Of a DNA stretch of 64,000 nt, positions 43,168 to 51,655 are shown piece by piece (position 1 is the first letter of the stretch; each line of letters opens with the position of its first letter). Origin of the DNA: Curtobacterium aurantiacum (GTDB lineage Bacteria; Actinomycetota; Actinomycetes; Actinomycetales; Microbacteriaceae); assembly GCF_018598555.1 (NCBI RefSeq), contig NZ_JAHEWN010000013.1, forward strand, positions 1 through 64,000, in the 5' to 3' direction. Below the pieces are notes generated by a model. It did not search any database. It was not told the DNA's origin and saw nothing but the letters and a program-made list of their open reading frames with translations. The position numbers and the translations under genes were made by a program.

Positions 43168-43647
43168 TCAGGCGACGCCGCGTCGCGGACGGAAGACGCC
43201 CGCGCGGACCAGCCACACGTAGAGCAGGCAGCCGATGCAGACGTCGAAGACGGCGTTGAGGAACGCGGCCACCAGGGCGACCGCGGCACCGATCGGGGCG
43301 GCGTACGGCACGCCGAGCAGCGCGAGGAGCAGAGCGGCCGCGGTCACGAACAGGCCGACCTGCTGGGCGAAGGTCGGGGGTTCCGGAGCCTCGAGTTCGG
43401 CGGGTGGGGCCAGGCGTGGGCGGACGACCCGTCGGAAGAGTGCGCCGTAGGGGTGGCGGCGGATGCCGGCGATGCCTCCGACGGCGAACAGTACGACGAT
43501 GACCGCGAGCAGCACGATGCCGGCGATCCACGTCTCGGGGATCAGCGTGAGGACGATCGTCGCGGCGAGGAGCACCGCCGTGATGGCGGCGCCGAAGCGT
43601 GGGGAGCGCGGGTCGATGCCGCGGTCGCTGTCGTTCGTGGTGGTCAT
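43168..43647 (-). CDS. DUF4395 membrane protein
   Basis: 159 aa, start at the ATG 43647 that overlaps the thioredoxin stop (ATGA). After a short charged N-terminus come helices at about 16-50 (two segments), a loop with GIRRHPYGALFRRVVRPRL, and two more helices containing the CIGC pair (FDVCIGCLLYVW). DUF4395 proteins are often encoded beside a thioredoxin-like protein; the CxxC in the last helix hints at a redox-linked role. Confidence 0.85.
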   Translation of the reverse strand: MTTTNDSDRGIDPRSPRFGAAITAVLLAATIVLTLIPETWIAGIVLLAVIVVLFAVGGIAGIRRHPYGALFRRVVRPRLAPPAELEAPEPPTFAQQVGLFVTAAALLLALLGVPYAAPIGAAVALVAAFLNAVFDVCIGCLLYVWLVRAGVFRPRRGVA

Positions 43648-44123
43648 CGGGACTCCTGGGGGCTGGTGGTGCCTGAAGTGCCTGTGCTGCCTGTGGTCAA
43701 GACGGCGTCGAGGGCTGCGGTGAGCTCGGGTGGGCGGGGCGGTCCTCCGAAGCGGGTGCGAACCGTGCGGTCGGCGTCGAGGAGCAGGACCGTCGGGGTC
43801 TGCATGACGTCGAAGCGGCTCGCGAGTTCGGGGCGCTCCGCGAGGTCGATTTCGATGCGTCGGACGCCCTCGTGTTGACCGGCGACGGCGTCGAGCTGGC
43901 GCCGGGTGGCCGGGCAACGAGCACACGTCGGCGTCGAGAACTGGACGAACGTGGCGGTGGTGCCGTAGTCGGTGTCGAGCGCGAGGCCGTCTGCGTCCTG
44001 GCTCATCGAGGCGGCGGTGCCCGCCGATCGGGCTCGACCGGTCCGGTGGCGGAGCAGGAGACCGAGGACCGTCGCGAGCGCGAGGACCCCCACGAGCACG
44101 GCCACTGCGGTTCCGACGGTCAC
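43644..44123 (-). CDS. membrane-anchored thioredoxin-like protein
   Basis: 159 aa. One N-terminal membrane helix (about 4-24) followed by a thioredoxin fold with the active-site motif CARC in FSTPTCARCPATRRQL and the cis-proline in MQTPTVLLLD. Probably faces the outside and reduces or oxidises envelope thiols. Coupled by a 4-bp overlap to the DUF4395 gene. Confidence 0.87.
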   Translation of the reverse strand: MTVGTAVAVLVGVLALATVLGLLLRHRTGRARSAGTAASMSQDADGLALDTDYGTTATFVQFSTPTCARCPATRRQLDAVAGQHEGVRRIEIDLAERPELASRFDVMQTPTVLLLDADRTVRTRFGGPPRPPELTAALDAVLTTGSTGTSGTTSPQESR

Positions 44124-44214
44124 ACGGCTACGGTACGCCCAGCCGACGAACTGCTGTCGAACGTGACCGGACGTGACGCCGAGGTGTGCGCGTCGCGCCG
44201 GGCTTGGCGGGTGC

Positions 44215-44967
44215 TCAGTCCTCGGGAAGCGTGCGGACCCACTGCTCGAACGCGGCGGCGTCGTCGTCGCTGAAGACGGCGGAAGGTCGCGACTCGTCCT
44301 TCGCCGAGTGCAGGAACAGCGCGCCGTCGGCCGTCCCCGGCGTCGCGTCGTCGAGGATGGACGACTTCGCCGCGACGCCCTTCCTGGTGAGGAAGGTCAG
44401 CTGTTCGCCGTTCGTCGATTCTGCGATCGCCGCTTCACCGTCGAAGAACGAGGCGAGCTCCGTCACCAGGAACGCGGTGGCTCCGTCCTGCGTGGTGAGC
44501 GCGACGGCCGGCTTCGTCCGACTCTTGCGGAAGGGGTGCTCGACGGCCGTGGCCGTGACTCCCGAGCCGGTCCAGGGTCGCACCTCGGTCAGGGGGAGCC
44601 TGGCGGCGACCCGCGCCGCGGGTCGTCTCGGCGGGAGGGCAGCCTGGAACAGCAACGTCCCGATCACGACCGCGAGGAACCAGGCGTACGGCGAGAACGT
44701 CTTCGTCGCGATGAGGACGAGGAAGCCACCGAGGAACCCCGCCGCAACCAGGTTCGGCCACCACCTCGACCCCTGACGCAGGCCGAGCGGCCACACCACG
44801 GCGCCGTACACGAGTCCGACGACCGTGGGGACCCAGAAGGCCGAGGGGTGGATGGCCCCGGCGTGGAAGTGCAGCCAGACGTCCACCACCGCCATGACGA
44901 CCGCCATGACGACGAAGAAGACGCGCTGTCCGCGACGGTCCCGCTCGCGAGTGCTCAGTGTGGTCAT
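44215..44967 (-). CDS. membrane protein with soluble C-terminal domain, unknown
   Basis: 250 aa. Four predicted helices in residues ~15-120, then a ~130-residue soluble domain (RPWTGSGVTATAVEHPFRKS onward) ending in FEQWVRTLPED. I placed the start at the ATG with GGGGGAA 5 nt upstream. Family not recognised. Monocistronic, divergent from the DUF1653 gene. Confidence 0.7.
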   Translation of the reverse strand: MTTLSTRERDRRGQRVFFVVMAVVMAVVDVWLHFHAGAIHPSAFWVPTVVGLVYGAVVWPLGLRQGSRWWPNLVAAGFLGGFLVLIATKTFSPYAWFLAVVIGTLLFQAALPPRRPAARVAARLPLTEVRPWTGSGVTATAVEHPFRKSRTKPAVALTTQDGATAFLVTELASFFDGEAAIAESTNGEQLTFLTRKGVAAKSSILDDATPGTADGALFLHSAKDESRPSAVFSDDDAAAFEQWVRTLPED

Positions 44968-45058
44968 GTGGTTCCCCCGTAGTGCGCGTTCCCCGTCCTG
45001 CTCAGTCAAGCAGGACGCGCGGTCATGGTCCCACCGCTCGGGCCGTACCCTCGGTCGC

Positions 45059-45274
45059 GTGACTGACGACGTGACCGCGGGCCGCTACCGACACTTCAAG
45101 GGCAACGACTACGAGGTGGTCCTGGTCGCCCGTGACGTCGAGACCGAGGAGCCGGTGGTCGTGTACCAGGCGCTGTACGGCGAACGCGGGCACTGGGTGC
45201 GCTCGCTCGCCGACTTCACCGCGCACGTCACGCGCGACGGGTACGACGGGCCGCGGTTCGTACCGATCCGGTGA
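45059..45274 (+). CDS. DUF1653 family protein
   Basis: 71 aa starting at GTG 45059. The core RYRHFKGNDYEVVLVARDVE, VVYQALYG, and VRSLADF is the DUF1653 signature, a small beta protein of unknown function. No close operon partner. Confidence 0.88.
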   Translation: MTDDVTAGRYRHFKGNDYEVVLVARDVETEEPVVVYQALYGERGHWVRSLADFTAHVTRDGYDGPRFVPIR

Positions 45275-45351
45275 CCGCCGCGCGACCCGGACGGTTCGGT
45301 GTCAGCGCCCGCCCCTAGGCTTTCAGCGCACCGGAGAGCAAGGGGGAGCGC

Positions 45352-48300
45352 ATGCAGATCGGCGTCGACGGGCACGTGCTGCTCAGCCCGAGTGACCTGA
45401 GCACGTGGTCGGCCTGCGAGTGGGCGTTCCTGCGCCGCCTCGACGCCAAGCTCGGTCGCGGGGAAGCCCTGCCGGACGTGCACGACGACATGCTCGAGCG
45501 CACCGCACGGCTGGGAGACCAGCACGAACTCGACTACCTCGAGATCCTGCGCCAGACCCGCGACGTCGTCGAGTTCGACCGCCCCGCCCCACCGGACTAC
45601 GCACACGCCGCAGCCGAAGCACGACAGGCCTTCGCCGACGGTGCCGACGTCCTGTACCAACCGACGTTCCACGCAGCGCCGACGGCCGACGCCCCCGGGT
45701 TCATCGGCTTCGCGGACTTCATCATCCGCAACGACCGCGGCGAGTACGAGGTCTACGACACCAAGCTCGCTCGGCACGCCAAGATCAGCGCCCTGCTGCA
45801 GCTCGCCGCCTATGCCGAGCAGATGCAGGCGCACGGCATCCCCACCGGGCAGCAGGTGCACCTGGTGCTCGGCGACCGGACGACGACCACACACGACCTC
45901 GCCGACATCGCGCCGGTGTACCGCACGCAGCGCGCCGAACTGCAGCGGGTCATCGCCGAGCGCATCGCTGCCGACGAGTCGCTGCAGTGGGGTGACCCGC
46001 GGTACTCCAGCTGCGGGCGCTGTGCGATCTGCTCGACCCAGGTCGCCGAGCACCGCGACCTCGTCCTCGTCGCCGGCATGCGCCTGGACCAGCGGGCGAA
46101 GCTGATCAAGCACGAGGTGCGGACGATCGACGACCTGGCGGTCTGCACCCGGGCAGTACCGGGCTTGTCCCGCGCGACGCAGGATCGGCTGGTACGCCAG
46201 GCGAGCCTCCAGATCGAGTCGGAAGACGCCCGACGGACAGGCGCCGACGGGCCGGGTCAGCCCGTGAGGCCGCGCTTCGAGGTCCTCGACGCCCGCGCGC
46301 TCGACGCGATCCCGGCGCCCGACCCGGGAGACGTGTTCTTCGACTTCGAGGGCGACCCGCTGCACACCGAGGACGGCGTGCACTGGGGACTCGACTACCT
46401 GTTCGGCCTGGTCGACGACCACGCCGAGTTCACTGCATTCTGGGCGCACACCATCCGCGACGAACGACAGGCGTTGGTGGACTTCCTCGCCTTCATCGAC
46501 GAGCGGCGCGAGCGGTACCCCGGCATGCACATCTACCACTACGCGGCCTACGAGCGGACGCACCTGCTGTCGCTCGCCGCCCGGCACGGGGTGGGTGAAG
46601 AGGCCGTCGATGACCTGCTGCGCGCCGGGGTCCTGGTCGACCTGTACCCGATCGTCCGCAAGGCCCTGGTCGTCGGCAGCCACAGCTACTCGATCAAGAA
46701 GCTCGAACCGCTGTACATGGGCTCGGACCTGCGCGAGAGCGACGTCACGAACGCCGCGGACAGCATCACCGCCTACGTCGACGCGATCGAGGAACTCCGG
46801 AACGGCGACGCCGCCGAGGGGCAGCGGATGCTCGACCAGGTCGCCGACTACAACGCCTACGACTGCCGCTCGACCCTGCGCCTGCGCGACTGGCTCCGCT
46901 CGCTGCGCGCCGACGACCCCGACGCGGCCGACCCGGCGCTCGAGCTCGAGGTCCCACCGATCCCCGTCGAGCGCGAGCCGAACCCGGTGTACGTCGCCCT
47001 GGCCGCGCAGCTCGAGGACGTCGACGCCCTCGACCGCACCCCGGACCAGACCGCTTTGGCGCTCGCCGCAGCCGCGATCGACTACCACCGCCGCGAGGCC
47101 AAGACCTTCTGGCAGGACCACTTCGACCGCCTGCGGAACCCGGTCGACGACTGGGCCGACACCCGCGACGTCCTGGTCGTGGAGCGTGCGTCCGTCGAGC
47201 GCGACTGGGAAACGCTGCCGCGTGCCCGCTCGCAGTCGCGGGAACTCCGGTTGTCGGGGACGCTCGCGCCCGGCTCGCGGCTGCGGCCTGGAGGCACGCC
47301 CCACCTGGTCTACGACGACCCACTTCCGCCATCGGTCGCTATTCCGGGCCCCGGGTCGAAGGGTGCGTCGTCGCGCGCCGTGATCGTGGACGTGTGGGAC
47401 AACGGCGATGCCGTCGAGGTGCTCGTGAAAGAGGGGCTGCCCGTCGGCGGCGAGCCGCACCACGAGTTCCCCGTGGCACTCGCCCCGTCGGCGCCGCCCC
47501 GAGCGAAGCCCCAGCCCGAGGCGATCGCGTGGTGGGGCCAGGCCGTGCTCGACGAGCTGCCGGCGATGCTGCCCGACCCTGCGCTCGACCTTCTGCGCCG
47601 GGTGCCCCCACGTGGCCCGATCGTCCCGGTGCAGGGCGACGACACGGTGTCGGCCGTGGTGTCGACCCTGCTCGGCCTCGACCGGTCGTACCTGGCGATC
47701 CAGGGCCCTCCCGGCACGGGCAAGACCTACGTCGGCTCGAACGTCGTCGCCCGACTCGTTCGCGAGTACGGCTGGCGCGTGGGGGTCGTCGGGCAGTCGC
47801 ACGCGACGTCGGAGAACTTCCTGGCCTCGGTGGTCAAGGCCGGCGTCCCCGCGGACCGGGTCGTGAAGGTGCCGAAGTCCGGCGCGACCGAGGACGAGCT
47901 CGACGCCGCAGCCTGGACCCCGGTGAAGAACGGTGCCGCGGTTGCCGCGTTCCTGTCGTCGTGTGAGGCCTCCGGCGCCGGCGGTGTCGTCGGTGGCACG
48001 GCGTGGACGTTCGCGAACGAGTCGACGATCGAGCGTCGATCTCTCGACCTGCTCGTGGTCGACGAGGCCGGACAGTTCTCCCTCGCTCCGACCATCGCCT
48101 CGACGGTCGCCGCGACCCGGCTCCTGCTGCTCGGTGATCCCCAGCAGCTGCCCCAGGTGTCGCAGGGCTCGCACCCGGAGCCCGTCGACGAGTCCTCGCT
48201 GGGCTGGCTCGCCGACGGACAGCACGTCCTGCCGCCCGAGTTCGGGTACTTCCTCGCCCGCACCCGCCGCATGGAGCCCGCGCTGACCGAGTCCGTCTCG

Positions 48301-48846
48301 GCCCTGTCCTACGACGGGCAGCTGGCCTCGATGGTCTCCGGGCGGCACCTCGACGGCATCGACGCCGGGGTGCACCCCGTGCCGGTCGTGCACACGGGCA
48401 ACACGACGTCGTCCGCCGAAGAGGCCGCCCGGGTCGTCGCCCTCGTCGGTGACGTGGTCGGCCGCACGTGGACCGACGGTTCCGACACCCGGGACCTGAC
48501 CGACGAGGACGTCATCGTGGTCGCGCCGTACAACGCGCAGGGCGCACTGATCCGGCAGGAGCTCGACCGCGCGGGCTTCACCGGCACCCAGGTCGGCACC
48601 GTCGACCTGTTCCAGGGCCGTGAAGCCGTCGTGTCGATCGTCTCCCTGGCGGCGTCGAGTGCGGCCGACATCCCGCGCGGACTCGACTTCCTGCTCATGC
48701 CGAACCGGTTGAACGTGGCGATCTCGCGGGCGAAGTGGGCGGCCTACCTCGTGCACTCGCCGGCGCTGACCACGGGGCTGCCGCCGTCGATCGCGGGCCT
48801 GTCCCTGCTGTCCCGCTTCATCGAGCTCGTCGAGCCGGCTCGCTGA
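45352..48846 (+). CDS. TM0106-type RecB-like nuclease with SF1 helicase
   Basis: 1164 aa. N-terminal Cas4/RecB-like nuclease: GFADFIIR...YEVYDTKLAR followed by clustered cysteines C221-x2-C224-x2-C227, suggesting an iron-sulphur site. Next an RNase-H-like DEDD exonuclease region (D331-F-E333 in FFDFEGDP, later YNAYDC). The C-terminal ~450 residues are a Dna2/Upf1-type SF1 helicase: Walker A GPPGTGKT (785-792), DEAGQ (D904), and the motif VI region PNRLNVAISRAK. Thought to process DNA ends; no partner gene adjacent. Confidence 0.88.
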   Translation: MQIGVDGHVLLSPSDLSTWSACEWAFLRRLDAKLGRGEALPDVHDDMLERTARLGDQHELDYLEILRQTRDVVEFDRPAPPDYAHAAAEARQAFADGADVLYQPTFHAAPTADAPGFIGFADFIIRNDRGEYEVYDTKLARHAKISALLQLAAYAEQMQAHGIPTGQQVHLVLGDRTTTTHDLADIAPVYRTQRAELQRVIAERIAADESLQWGDPRYSSCGRCAICSTQVAEHRDLVLVAGMRLDQRAKLIKHEVRTIDDLAVCTRAVPGLSRATQDRLVRQASLQIESEDARRTGADGPGQPVRPRFEVLDARALDAIPAPDPGDVFFDFEGDPLHTEDGVHWGLDYLFGLVDDHAEFTAFWAHTIRDERQALVDFLAFIDERRERYPGMHIYHYAAYERTHLLSLAARHGVGEEAVDDLLRAGVLVDLYPIVRKALVVGSHSYSIKKLEPLYMGSDLRESDVTNAADSITAYVDAIEELRNGDAAEGQRMLDQVADYNAYDCRSTLRLRDWLRSLRADDPDAADPALELEVPPIPVEREPNPVYVALAAQLEDVDALDRTPDQTALALAAAAIDYHRREAKTFWQDHFDRLRNPVDDWADTRDVLVVERASVERDWETLPRARSQSRELRLSGTLAPGSRLRPGGTPHLVYDDPLPPSVAIPGPGSKGASSRAVIVDVWDNGDAVEVLVKEGLPVGGEPHHEFPVALAPSAPPRAKPQPEAIAWWGQAVLDELPAMLPDPALDLLRRVPPRGPIVPVQGDDTVSAVVSTLLGLDRSYLAIQGPPGTGKTYVGSNVVARLVREYGWRVGVVGQSHATSENFLASVVKAGVPADRVVKVPKSGATEDELDAAAWTPVKNGAAVAAFLSSCEASGAGGVVGGTAWTFANESTIERRSLDLLVVDEAGQFSLAPTIASTVAATRLLLLGDPQQLPQVSQGSHPEPVDESSLGWLADGQHVLPPEFGYFLARTRRMEPALTESVSALSYDGQLASMVSGRHLDGIDAGVHPVPVVHTGNTTSSAEEAARVVALVGDVVGRTWTDGSDTRDLTDEDVIVVAPYNAQGALIRQELDRAGFTGTQVGTVDLFQGREAVVSIVSLAASSAADIPRGLDFLLMPNRLNVAISRAKWAAYLVHSPALTTGLPPSIAGLSLLSRFIELVEPAR

Positions 48847-48910
48847 CCGAGTCGGCGCGCCGAGTCTTCTAGGCTGCAGACGGCCGAGGGGGCCAGGGGA
48901 GTGGGGGACG

Positions 48911-49327
48911 ATGTCTGCAGGAGCGCAAGGACCGCTGCCGGCCGGAGGGCCAGCGCCAAACCCGGTCGCGGCACCGAAGGGGAACGCGGTCTGGACGGTT
49001 GACCTCGTCGTCACCATCGCCCTGTTCGTGGTCATCGCGATGCTCAGCGGTTTCGCGGTGATGTTCGGCTGGGTCCTCGGGACGATGTCGCAGTACGGGT
49101 GCGACTGGGAGTCCTCGACGCGCGTGTGCAACCGATCGATGGGGGTCCAAACCGCAGTGGTCGAGGCGATCGTCCTCGTCGTCCTGTGCACGGGAGGCGG
49201 GGTCCTCGCAACCAAGGTCCGTCGGAAGCGGCCGTTCGGGTGGCTCGTCGCACTCGGGACGGCCGCAGCGGTAGCGATCGCTCTCGCGCTGACGCTGGCG
49301 GTGATCGGGGCGGCGTCGGGATCCTGA
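48911..49327 (+). CDS. three-helix membrane protein, unknown
   Basis: 138 aa. Pro/Ala-rich 25-residue N-terminus, then helices at about 28-55, 78-100 and 108-135 with a Cys-containing extracytoplasmic loop (YGCDWESSTRVCNRS), which may be disulphide-bonded. Not recognised. The ~100 bp after the stop hold an open frame in +1 (see findings). Confidence 0.65.
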   Translation: MSAGAQGPLPAGGPAPNPVAAPKGNAVWTVDLVVTIALFVVIAMLSGFAVMFGWVLGTMSQYGCDWESSTRVCNRSMGVQTAVVEAIVLVVLCTGGGVLATKVRRKRPFGWLVALGTAAAVAIALALTLAVIGAASGS

Positions 49328-49437
49328 CGCGACGCCAGCCAGTCGTCACGATCGTGCTGTTCATCGCGACAGTGCTGGAAGGCGTTGCAGCGATGACTGT
49401 CGTCGTCGCGGAGCATGGCGGGTGAGCGCGAGCCGCT

Positions 49438-49485
49438 TGTCGGTTTCGGTTCACGAAGCCCGAGGATCGCGAACCAGAACCGTCA
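49438..49485. repeat. 48-bp dispersed palindrome, copy 4
   Basis: Left arm TGTCGGTTTCGGTTCACGA and right arm TCGCGAACCAGAACCGTCA. Located between convergent genes. This is the most diverged of the five copies. Confidence 0.9.
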
Positions 49486-49536
49486 CCGAGCGGGATGCCC
49501 CGCACTCGCCCGGAGCGGACGGTGAGACGGAGCGAG

Positions 49537-49953
49537 TCAGTCGTCGCTGGCCGGGACGCCACCCTGCATCTGCGCCCGCATCTCGGCGAGGACGTCGGCG
49601 TGCAGGAAGTTCGCTTCGGCCGCACTGGTGGGGTCGACCACGATGCCGAACTGCTCGGGCAGTGCGGTCACGAGCTCGGACATCGGCACCGGACGCCCCT
49701 CGGCGTCGGGCAGCCCAGCGGCGAGTTCGGCCGGGTCGGTGAACACCGGCACGAACGGCTTGTCACGGATCATGACGTGGGTGACGCTGCCACCCTCGGG
49801 GTCGCCTTCCGGCTTCCACGGGACCCAGGCGGCACTCCGCAGGAAGCCCGCGGGCGAGGCGGCCATCCGCCGACGCAGTTCGGTGGCCGCCGAGGGCGGG
49901 GTCCGATCGACGCCACGGCCGAAGGCCGACCCGTGCTGCTCGTTGGTGCTCAT
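49537..49953 (-). CDS. SseB-like domain protein
   Basis: 138 aa. The C-terminal ~95 residues carry the SseB N-terminal-domain pattern: a strand (VTHVMIRDKPFVPVFTDP), EL..., then the helix-loop GIVVDPTSAAEANFL. Start ATG follows GGAGGGG. Such proteins are widespread in actinobacteria with no assigned function. Confidence 0.72.
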   Translation of the reverse strand: MSTNEQHGSAFGRGVDRTPPSAATELRRRMAASPAGFLRSAAWVPWKPEGDPEGGSVTHVMIRDKPFVPVFTDPAELAAGLPDAEGRPVPMSELVTALPEQFGIVVDPTSAAEANFLHADVLAEMRAQMQGGVPASDD

Positions 49954-50032
49954 GCGTTCCCCTCCAGGGTGTCACCAGCCATGCTGTCACGGACTGTGGG
50001 AACGGCGGGGTCGAGCCGTTCCTCCGGGAGCC

Positions 50033-50698
50033 TCAGCTGGTGACGATCGAGGTCGTCGTCACCGCGGTCGCCGCCATGATCACGACCATCGTCGCGGCCT
50101 CGATCTCCTCGAGCACCGCCTTCACCGCCGGGCTCGCCCAGGTGCCCGAGGTGATCTCCTTGACCAGGTCCTTGTCGACCGCACCGAACTGCTTGCGCAG
50201 GGTGTTCGTCGCGTCGAGCAGGCCGATGACCGCGGCGGAGAACGGCGTCGGACCCGCCCGGCGTGCCAACACGTCGGCGATGCCCGACCGCAGCAGGGAC
50301 TCCGGGGCGCCGTCGCGCTCCGCGTGCTTCGTGGTGGGGAAGATCCCGAGGACCTTGCCCTGCTCGACGCTGAGGACCCCGTCCGCCACCAGTCCGGCGA
50401 GCACGTCGTCGCGGAGTTGGCGCTTGCCGAGCCGGCTCACCCACCACTTCGCCTTGCGGGGCGCACCCGACGCGGCGATCGAACCGACCACGCCGTCGAG
50501 CACAGGGTCACCGGTGGCGGCACCGTCCACGACGGTGACGAGCCCGTCCTGCAGCGAGACGGCACCGCGCAGGGCGAGGTCGGCGAGCACCGCGCCAGCG
50601 AGACCGGTGTCCAGCGTCTGCCCATCGAGCGCGTGGCGCCCGTCGGGCTCGACCTGGAGGAGCGCGAACGCCTGCGGGACCGTGAGTTGCTCAGCCAT
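50033..50698 (-). CDS. GPP34 (GOLPH3/Vps74-like) family protein
   Basis: 221 aa. Typical start TVPQAFALLQ, then LAGAVLADLALRGAVSL, and the family core WVSRLGKRQLRDDVLAGLVADGVL. In eukaryotes GPP34 proteins bind PI4P; bacterial members are of unknown role. The last ~20 residues (VVIMAATAVTTT) are hydrophobic. Monocistronic. Confidence 0.85.
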   Translation of the reverse strand: MAEQLTVPQAFALLQVEPDGRHALDGQTLDTGLAGAVLADLALRGAVSLQDGLVTVVDGAATGDPVLDGVVGSIAASGAPRKAKWWVSRLGKRQLRDDVLAGLVADGVLSVEQGKVLGIFPTTKHAERDGAPESLLRSGIADVLARRAGPTPFSAAVIGLLDATNTLRKQFGAVDKDLVKEITSGTWASPAVKAVLEEIEAATMVVIMAATAVTTTSIVTS

Positions 50699-50720
50699 GC
50701 CCGCAGCCTGCCACGCGGGG

Positions 50721-50750
50721 CGGAGGTGCGCCGGGCCTCCAGGCTGACGC
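50721..50750. repeat. GGGCCTCCAGGC-core repeat
   Basis: CGGAGGTGCGCCGGGCCTCC then AGGCTGACGC, matching the copy at 43136-43165. It fills most of the 76-bp gap between the GPP34 start and the HNH gene stop. Confidence 0.65.
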
Positions 50751-50774
50751 CCAGCGGCGCCGGACCACCGGGCG

Positions 50775-51581
50775 TCAGCAGGCGTCCAACACCCGCACCA
50801 TCGCGTCCCGCTCCGCCGGAGCGACCCACAGGCGGTACTTCGCCTTCACCGTGACCTGGTGCTCGACGTAGGTGCAGCGGAACGCCTTGTTCGCGGGGAG
50901 CCAGGTCGCCGCGTCGCCGGACCCCTTCTGCGAGTTCGACCGCCCGTCGACGGCGAACAGGTTCACCGGGTCGTTCGCCAGTGCCTGCCGCTCGGTCTCG
51001 GTGAGGCGCTGGGCTCCGGTGCGCCAGGCGTTCTCGAGCGCGACGACGTGGTCGATCTGCACGAGCGTCGAGGTCGTGTTGCCGCGCACGAAGTCCACCG
51101 TCGCACCGGTGTACGGCGAGACGAGGGTGCCGGTGAGGACCCTGCAGCGGCCCTCGCGGGTGATGCCGGCGAGGTCGCGGGCGAGGACGTCGTTCCGGGT
51201 GTCACACCCGTTGTGGTCGACGTCGAGCCACGCACTGCCGAAGTCTCCCGTGCGGTCGTAGCCCGTGCCGGCCGCCTTGCCCTTGACGGGCAGGTCGGCG
51301 AGCAGCGCACGTGCGCGGACGGCGTCGGCGTCGGTTCCGCGGCTGACGGTCGGACTGGAGGCGGGGCTCGCCCCCGACGACGCCTGCTGCGCTCCGATCG
51401 TGGTCGTCTCCACGGCCGTGGGACCGTCCGCAGCGGTCGTGCCCGCAGCGGACGGACCCGCGGCGTCGGCGTCCGGGCCGAGGAGGCCGGTCGCGTCGAG
51501 GGCGTAGCCGCCGACGGCGAGGGCCAGGACGACGATGACGGAGGTCAGGGTGATGTGGCTGCGGCGTCGGCGGGACGTCAT
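50775..51581 (-). CDS. secreted HNH-type nuclease (DUF1524-like)
   Basis: 268 aa. An Arg-rich N-terminus and one hydrophobic segment (ITLTSVIVVLALAVGGYAL, about 10-28) form a signal or anchor. A ~60-residue Ala/Ser/Thr linker follows. The C-terminal domain has FGSAWLDVDHNGCDTRNDVL, the histidine motif QIDHVVALENAW, and the downstream N-x8-N-x2-K pattern (NLFAVDGRSNSQKG) of HNH nucleases of the DUF1524 type. It probably acts outside the cell on free DNA. Confidence 0.85.
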   Translation of the reverse strand: MTSRRRRSHITLTSVIVVLALAVGGYALDATGLLGPDADAAGPSAAGTTAADGPTAVETTTIGAQQASSGASPASSPTVSRGTDADAVRARALLADLPVKGKAAGTGYDRTGDFGSAWLDVDHNGCDTRNDVLARDLAGITREGRCRVLTGTLVSPYTGATVDFVRGNTTSTLVQIDHVVALENAWRTGAQRLTETERQALANDPVNLFAVDGRSNSQKGSGDAATWLPANKAFRCTYVEHQVTVKAKYRLWVAPAERDAMVRVLDAC

Positions 51582-51655
51582 GCGGTGGGACTCCAGGTGG
51601 TGCGGGGCGGAACGGTGGTGCGGGCGGAACGGCGGAACGGTGGTGCGGGTGCGGC

